DNA of 38,397 bases, taken from Nodosilinea foveolarum. GTDB taxonomy: Bacteria > Cyanobacteriota > Cyanobacteriia > Phormidesmidales > Phormidesmidaceae. Each line of letters starts with the position of its first letter. Within the stretch, counting starts at the first letter, position 1. Below the pieces are notes generated by a model. It was not told the origin of the DNA and searched no databases. It saw nothing but the letters and a program-made list of their open reading frames with translations. The position numbers and the translations under genes are program-made. Of this stretch, positions 33,927-38,397 are shown one piece after another. The DNA lies in NCBI GenBank assembly GCA_003242035.1, contig QBMC01000022.1:1-38397 (forward strand). Reading direction: 5' to 3'.

Positions 33927-35296
33927 ACGGTCTTCACCCACTTCAGCTTTTTCGGGCGCACAGAAATCCGCATCGCCATCGTCGCAATCACCACAATCCA
34001 GTGCAGCATATATAAATTGCCCCGCACCGTTTGCACCACTGCGCTCCACACCGAAGTCTCTTCGGCCCGACGCAGCGTTTTGAACATCCCCACCAAAGAC
34101 ATTCCCACTGAAAGAATCACAATCGGGCCAAAAACGGGCGTCTGTCGGCGAATCAGGGCGATTCCCAAATCGGGCAATACCACCGCTGGCATCATGTACT
34201 GAATAATCCAGTAGCTCGCCATATCAATACTTTTCTGCCAGCCCAGCCGATTTTTCGCGAGCTGCCGCCAATAGTCCAAGTAGCGCTGAAAGCCGCCTTC
34301 TGCCCAGCGATTGCGCTGATGCCATAAAGCTAGCGCATTGGTCACGCCTTCTTCGCCTACCGCAGGCGTAAACAGCAGGCCAATATTCCACTGTCGCAAA
34401 TGGAGCTGAATGGTCAAATCCAAATCGTCCGTAATGGTCTCTTCGTTCCAGCCGCCGCACTGGGCGATCGCCTCACGCCGCACAAACTGACCGTTACCCC
34501 GCAGTTCGCCAATCCCACCAATCGCAATCCGCCGCTCCTGCATATAGCTATCGAGCGCCATTTCCGCCTTTTGCCCTCTCGTCCAAAAGTTTGTGCTGGC
34601 ATTCTCAATGGCCTTACGCACCTGCACCGCCCCCGTTTTAGCCGTTTCAAACATCGGCACCACCTGTCGCAGCAGGTCATTAGGTACGCGCGCATCGGCA
34701 TCAAACACAGCCAAAAGGTCGCCCTGGGTCTGAGGCCAGACTAAGTTCAGCGCACCGGACTTGCCGCCTTTGGCATCTGGCCCTCGGTGGACGACGCTGA
34801 GCGCCGGATACTGCTGAGCTAGGTCATCTAAAATTTGGGCGGTGCGATCGCTACTATTATCATCAATCATCCACAGGTCGTAGCGCGAGGCGGGATAATC
34901 CAGATGCAGCAGCGACTCGACCAAATCGCCAATCACATTTTCTTCGTTTTTAGCCGCAACCAGCAGCGAAATGTAGGGCCAGTTCTCGTACGAAGCTGTA
35001 GAAACGAGATCTTCAGAGCGAACAGACGGCAACTGCGCCGGGGCAGGCTGAGGACGAGAGAGCATCACTCGCAGCGCGTGAATGCCCATCAGTCCTGCGA
35101 CGACCAAGACAAATTCGTGACCCCAGCTCACAAAATGCAGAACAACCGTTAATAGCCAAAGACTAGAGAGCGCGATCGCGGCCTTTAACCGCCGCCCATC
35201 GTACCCCTTAAACAGCTCATCTGGGTCGAAACCCCCATCCAACTCTCCGGCAAATTTGAAATCGGTATCGTCTATGGGTTCAGCAAAATCTGCCAT
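33905..35296 (-). CDS. Family 2 glycosyltransferase, probable monoglucosyldiacylglycerol synthase
   Basis: A 463-residue membrane glycosyltransferase. GT2 motifs are complete: MIDDNSSD (Asp145-146), DAD at 199-201, TDD at 289-291 and QRNRW at 327-331. There are two N-terminal and several C-terminal membrane segments. GGIGELRGNGQFVRR and the ending KLKWVKTVHG match what I recall of Synechocystis Sll1377, which makes GlcDAG, the first step of galactolipid synthesis in cyanobacteria. If correct, this enzyme feeds thylakoid MGDG and DGDG. A different GT2 function is possible but less likely. Confidence 0.8.
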   Translation of the reverse strand: MADFAEPIDDTDFKFAGELDGGFDPDELFKGYDGRRLKAAIALSSLWLLTVVLHFVSWGHEFVLVVAGLMGIHALRVMLSRPQPAPAQLPSVRSEDLVSTASYENWPYISLLVAAKNEENVIGDLVESLLHLDYPASRYDLWMIDDNSSDRTAQILDDLAQQYPALSVVHRGPDAKGGKSGALNLVWPQTQGDLLAVFDADARVPNDLLRQVVPMFETAKTGAVQVRKAIENASTNFWTRGQKAEMALDSYMQERRIAIGGIGELRGNGQFVRREAIAQCGGWNEETITDDLDLTIQLHLRQWNIGLLFTPAVGEEGVTNALALWHQRNRWAEGGFQRYLDYWRQLAKNRLGWQKSIDMASYWIIQYMMPAVVLPDLGIALIRRQTPVFGPIVILSVGMSLVGMFKTLRRAEETSVWSAVVQTVRGNLYMLHWIVVIATMAMRISVRPKKLKWVKTVHGISAG

Positions 35297-35534
35297 ACGT
35301 TGTTTTGTTTAGGTCCCCTAACAAGATTTATCAATTTAACCATATTCCCTCTCAATTCCCTTTGGCCGCATCCTGCTAGCAAGGGTCGCTTCCGCCGCAA
35401 TGCGGGCATCCTGAAGGCAACATTTATCAGTATCTAGCTCGATTAGCGATCGCCTACCTTGCGCAACCACGGCTAGTGCCAAACAGTAATCAAGTTCTCG
35501 ATACAGAGCCATTTAAGGAAAATCCACCGCAGCC

Positions 35535-35909
35535 ATGTCTCTCCAATCTATTAAGCCTGCCACCAAGCCAGAAGCTAGCGTTTATATGCCTTACTACCAG
35601 GGCAAAAAGCGCAATGCCTTACCCTACGCCATCGGCCTCTACAAACAGGCCAACATTGAAGGCGAACGCAAAATAGAAGGCTGCGACAGCATTCCTTTTC
35701 TGGCCACCTGGAACGTTTCCATGCTGCCCGCCGACCTCACCCGCTGCCGAATGCAATTCGATGGTGACGCCGAACTCACCTACGAAATTACGATGGCAAC
35801 CTTCGAATTTGTAGACTTTTTAATCAGCGTCGTCGTCGCGATGAACCAGGACAGAGAGCCAGATTTCGACCAAAGCTTTTACCGTAAGCTGCTAAGAATA
35901 GACGAATAA
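35535..35909 (+). CDS. EbsA-like protein, type IV pilus biogenesis in cyanobacteria
   Basis: A 124-residue soluble protein. VYMPYYQGKKRNALPYAIGLYKQ (read as VYMPYYQGKKRN and LPYAIGLYKQ), the IPFLATWNVS core and the FYRKLLRIDE end match what I recall of cyanobacterial EbsA, needed for type IV pilus assembly and biofilm self-suppression in Synechococcus elongatus. No pilus genes are adjacent, so the call rests on sequence alone. An intrinsic terminator follows about 130 bases downstream. Confidence 0.6.
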   Translation: MSLQSIKPATKPEASVYMPYYQGKKRNALPYAIGLYKQANIEGERKIEGCDSIPFLATWNVSMLPADLTRCRMQFDGDAELTYEITMATFEFVDFLISVVVAMNQDREPDFDQSFYRKLLRIDE

Positions 35910-36040
35910 GGCCAACTAACGGGTTAACAGAGTTGAGCTAAACAGCTAGCGATTTTTGCTGACGACCGGTGGCAACTTAGTCGCTGTTTGATGACTATAT
36001 CCGTTGTTTCAAGTCTCTGAAATCACTTATGATTGCTTAG

Positions 36041-36084
36041 AAAGAGCTGGCCAGACCCAAACAGGGACTCAGGCTAGCTCTTTT
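36041..36084 (+). terminator. Intrinsic terminator after the EbsA-like gene
   Basis: AAAGAGCTGGCC pairs with GGCTAGCTCTTT (one G-U) across a 19-base loop and is followed by TTAATTT. It lies about 90 bases before the next start codon. Confidence 0.75.
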
Positions 36085-36172
36085 AATTTAAGTGCTAATT
36101 TAAGGGTGACTCGCTTCCAGCTAAGGGCGACTCATACCAGTGATCAACGCTATCGTTGAAAGGAGTGAGGGC

Positions 36173-37282
36173 GTGCCCCAACTATCTAGCCAAACATCTA
36201 CTCGCGCTTCCAAGCATCTGCTGATTGGATCGACAGAAGCCTTTAGCGGCAAGTCTGCCACTGTTTTGGGACTAGCCCTACAGTTGAGAGAGAAAGGGCT
36301 GGACGTAGCCTACGCCAAACCCATCGGCACCTGCCTCAGTGAAGCTAATGACGGCATTGATGAAGACGTCCGCTTTATTAGTCAAACGCTAGAACTCAAA
36401 GCCAATCGCCTTAGGCCCACTTTGTTTACGCTAGACGAAGCCACCATCAAGCAGCAGCTCTCAGTAGAAAAGCAGGACTATCTGCAAAAAGTGAAGCGAT
36501 CGCTAGCTAGCCAAGACGAAGATATCTTATTGATTGAAGGACCAGGTACGCTAGAAGAGGGTTCGCTGTTTGGCCTTTCTCTGCCTGATATGGCAGAGGC
36601 CAGCGATGCGGCGGTTGTCCTTGTCGCTCGCTATCATTCGGCGCTGATTGTAGATAAGCTGCTGGCGGCTTACGAAAAGTTGGGCAATCGCTTACTAGGC
36701 GTTGTCATTAACGATGTTCCTGAAAATCTGCTAGCGATCGCCCAAAACGAAGTACGCGACTGCCTAGAGCGGCATCACATTCGCGTCTTTGGCATCCTCC
36801 CGAGAACGCCCATTATGCGCAGCGTCAGCGTAGAGGCATTAGCGCATCACCTCAAGGCCGAAATTTTGAACCAGCCGGGGCGCATGGATCAGATCATGGT
36901 GGAGGAAATTTCCATCGGGGCGATGAACGCCAACTCAGCGCTGCGCTACTTTAACCAAGCGCACAATATGGTGGTGGTGACGGGGGGCGATCGCTTCGAC
37001 ATCCAAATGGCGGCGCTAGAAAGCTCCACCCAGTGCCTAGTCCTCACCGGTCGGCTCTCACCGCGCAGCGACCTACTCGACAGAGCGCGCGATTTGGAAG
37101 TCCCTATTCTATCGGTAGATTTAGACACGCTAACAACGGTCGAAATCATTGAAAAAGCTTTTGACCAGGTGCGACTGCACGAACCCATCAAGGTAGAGTG
37201 CATCGGTCACCTGATGGCTCAGCACTTTGACACCTCAAGGCTAATGAATAGCCTGGGCCTTGATCCAGACATTCCGGCATAA
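36173..37282 (+). CDS. BioD-like P-loop plus DRTGG-domain protein
   Basis: A 369-residue protein resembling the N-terminal regulatory half of large phosphotransacetylases, without the PTA catalytic domain. Residues 15-200 form a BioD/CobQ-like P-loop NTPase (GSTEAFSGKSA at 19-29). The C-terminal half has the DRTGG domain (GRMDQIMVEEISIGAMNANSA in pieces, then VVVTGGDRFDIQMAAL). The start is GTG at 36173, with AGGAG 7 bases upstream; an upstream in-frame GTG at 36140 has no such signal. A direct repeat AAGGGtGACTCg/AAGGGcGACTCa lies near 36103-36136. Function is unknown, possibly metabolite sensing. Confidence 0.78.
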   Translation: MPQLSSQTSTRASKHLLIGSTEAFSGKSATVLGLALQLREKGLDVAYAKPIGTCLSEANDGIDEDVRFISQTLELKANRLRPTLFTLDEATIKQQLSVEKQDYLQKVKRSLASQDEDILLIEGPGTLEEGSLFGLSLPDMAEASDAAVVLVARYHSALIVDKLLAAYEKLGNRLLGVVINDVPENLLAIAQNEVRDCLERHHIRVFGILPRTPIMRSVSVEALAHHLKAEILNQPGRMDQIMVEEISIGAMNANSALRYFNQAHNMVVVTGGDRFDIQMAALESSTQCLVLTGRLSPRSDLLDRARDLEVPILSVDLDTLTTVEIIEKAFDQVRLHEPIKVECIGHLMAQHFDTSRLMNSLGLDPDIPA

Positions 37283-37371
37283 AGCGTTTTGAATACAATA
37301 ATTCTGTAAGAATTTTCGAGGGTTTGGTAGAATTGCACTTAACTTTGATCGTTTAACCCCCAAGGTAGCCG

Positions 37372-37887
37372 TTGAGTCAGTCCGTCGAAAATCCGTTTGA
37401 CGCCGTTAAGGTAGATGACTTTTTGCAAGAGCTGGCGACGATCCAGCAGTCTGGCTCAAAGCGTATTGCCATTCTAGGATCGCGCCATGTGCCCATTACC
37501 CACCAGCGGCTAATTGAGCTGATGGGCTATGCGCTGGTATTAGGCGGCAACCGGGTGATTACCTCAGGTGCGGCTGGGACAAATGCGGCAGTAATTCGAG
37601 GGGCGATGAAGGCTGACCCCAATCTGCTGACGGTGATTTTGCCCCAGAGCTTAGACCGCCAGCCTAGAGAGAGCCGGGAGCAGCTAGAGGAAGTAACGAA
37701 TCTGGTAGAAAGCTCTCAAAACGATACGCTGCCGCTGGCAGATGCGAGTGCGATGTGCAATGCAGAAATTATTTCTCGCTGCCAGCAGCTCATCTGCTTT
37801 GCCTTTCACGATAGTAAAACGCTCTTACAAACCTGTCAGGATGCGGAAGATCAGCGTAAGATCGTCACGTTGTTCTATTTTGACTAG
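37372..37887 (+). CDS. SLOG/DprA-like nucleotide-binding protein
   Basis: A 171-residue single-domain Rossmann protein of the DprA/LOG superfamily, known in cyanobacteria as a recombination-mediator-like family. The nucleotide loop is IAILGSRH at about 32-39, followed by VITSGAAGTNAAVIRGA, which matches the DprA GGARGIDxxAH position without its terminal His. The start is TTG at 37372 with AAGG 7 bases upstream. It lacks the winged-helix part of true DprA. DNA binding is possible but ligand sensing is equally likely. Confidence 0.65.
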   Translation: MSQSVENPFDAVKVDDFLQELATIQQSGSKRIAILGSRHVPITHQRLIELMGYALVLGGNRVITSGAAGTNAAVIRGAMKADPNLLTVILPQSLDRQPRESREQLEEVTNLVESSQNDTLPLADASAMCNAEIISRCQQLICFAFHDSKTLLQTCQDAEDQRKIVTLFYFD

Positions 37888-37908
37888 TCGTTTTGACTGC
37901 CTAAATCT

Positions 37909-38271
37909 TTGACTGAAATCTTCCAATCTATTTACGCACTGCCGTATGTTTCTGCGGCAAATGTGCTGTTGTGCAGTGTGGTGATCGCCGCCGTCCTCAT
38001 CTACCTTCCCTATTTGGTCGTTGGCTTAGGTCGCTTCCAGGTCGGCTACGACATGGCCGCCCCCCGCTCCTTATTCGACAAGCTGCCAGACTACGCTCAG
38101 CGAGCAACCTGGGCGCATCAAAATTCTTTTGAATCGTTTGCACTATACGCACCAGCGGCGCTGATGGCCTTTTTCGTCGGGTTGCCTGCCGAGCTGGTAC
38201 TCACCTCTGCGGTGATGTATTTAGTTAGCCGAGTGACGTATTCTTTGTTCTACAGTAACTACTCAGGTTAG
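37909..38271 (+). pseudogene. MAPEG-family membrane protein gene truncated by an IS element
   Basis: The frame starts at TTG 37909 and encodes three hydrophobic segments with the MAPEG hallmark PDYAQRATWAHQNSFESFALYAPA. Family members run to about 130-140 residues with a fourth helix; here the frame ends after SLFYSNYSG at a TAG that lies inside the IS66 terminal sequence, so the last helix is missing. The break is at about 38254, where GTAAC begins the IS end. MAPEG proteins are glutathione-dependent or lipid-modifying membrane proteins; this copy is probably non-functional. Confidence 0.75.
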
Positions 38272-38397
38272 AAATTGGGTAAGAGAGGCTGTCCAAGAAA
38301 CACGGTTTTGAGCGCATTGAGAACCGGCAAACCTTGTTTTCTCAGCGTTGAGAGATAGCCTCGAATTCTACAGAACTGCTGAGCGCCCGTTGCGGCG
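38255..38397 (-). mobile_element. IS66-family insertion sequence, right part only
   Basis: The sequence from 38255 begins GTAACTACTCAGG, consistent with IS66 terminal repeats that start GTAA, and immediately contains the C-terminal codons of an IS66-type transposase on the minus strand. The element continues beyond the window, so the other end and the expected 8-bp target duplication cannot be checked. Confidence 0.75.
38268..38397 (-). CDS. IS66-family transposase, C-terminal part
   Basis: Translation of the minus strand gives 42 residues ending at TAA 38268: FCRIRGYLSTLRKQGLPVL, then NALKTVFLGQPLLPNF. RIRGYxSTLRKQG is characteristic of the C-terminus of IS66-type DDE transposases common in cyanobacteria. 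The gene continues past the right edge, so whether it is intact is unknown. Confidence 0.78.
   Translation of the reverse strand, partial: AATGAQQFCRIRGYLSTLRKQGLPVLNALKTVFLGQPLLPNF

Noticed and set aside
1-38397. CRISPR array, prophage or toxin-antitoxin system
   Set aside because: No regularly spaced repeats, phage structural genes or paired small toxin-antitoxin genes were found; the tandem repeats seen have no spacers.

Overview
The window is chromosomal DNA from a cyanobacterium. The genes that show this are the ndhA-ndhI-ndhG-ndhE block of photosynthetic NDH-1, the magnesium-chelatase ATPase chlI, a CURT1/CAAD thylakoid protein, a monoglucosyldiacylglycerol synthase-like glycosyltransferase, cyanobacterial families such as DUF1818, DUF3082 and an EbsA-like protein, and the recurrent HIP1 octamer GCGATCGC. 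The style resembles Leptolyngbya-like or other Synechococcales genomes, but the genus cannot be fixed from this sequence alone.

Layout. 1-1870: start of a divergent gene at the left edge, a typical 2-Cys peroxiredoxin with a strong terminator, a second peroxiredoxin-like gene and tRNA-Ser(GCU). 1933-6626: alanine racemase (minus), then HNH endonuclease, DHH phosphoesterase and citrate synthase (plus). 6627-6993: an unannotated promoter-to-terminator unit that looks like a small RNA gene, then a tandem repeat in front of ndhA. 6994-10959: ndhAIGE followed by NAD kinase. 10960-11452: a structured non-coding stretch ending in a very strong bidirectional terminator. 11453-15467 (minus): lipoprotein, cupin, glutathione transferase, a small conserved gene overlapping ruvC, ruvC and chlI. 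15528-16885: an IS200/IS605-type element with only an intact tnpB and a likely omegaRNA end, sitting directly upstream of chlI. 16987-22857 (minus): tRNA-Pro(GGG), a helix-turn-helix protein with an inverted repeat in its promoter, a TPR protein, a three-repeat M15 peptidase, DUF1818 with a frameshifted partner, rpoZ, ispE and rsmA. 22996-26288 (plus): DUF3082, an amidase/glucosaminidase fusion and a SpoIID protein. 26382-28490 (minus): a membrane protein and CURT1/CAAD. 28904-38271: hflX with a probable non-AUG start, a PD-(D/E)XK protein, a thioredoxin-like lipoprotein, HtrA protease, a TspO-like protein, the MGlcDAG synthase-like glycosyltransferase, EbsA-like, a BioD/DRTGG protein, an SLOG protein and a MAPEG gene cut off by an IS66 element running off the right edge.

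Most genes are housekeeping: respiration and cyclic electron flow (ndh, gltA, nadK), chlorophyll (chlI), isoprenoid and ribosome maturation (ispE, rsmA), redox defence (two peroxiredoxins, GST, thioredoxin-like lipoprotein) and wall turnover (M15 peptidase, amidase/glucosaminidase, SpoIID, alr). No CRISPR array, prophage or complete defence island is visible. The points most worth a second look are the candidate small RNA between gltA and ndhA, the likely AUA start of hflX, the one-base frameshift in the gene upstream of DUF1818, the TnpB element against chlI, and the IS66 disruption of the MAPEG gene.
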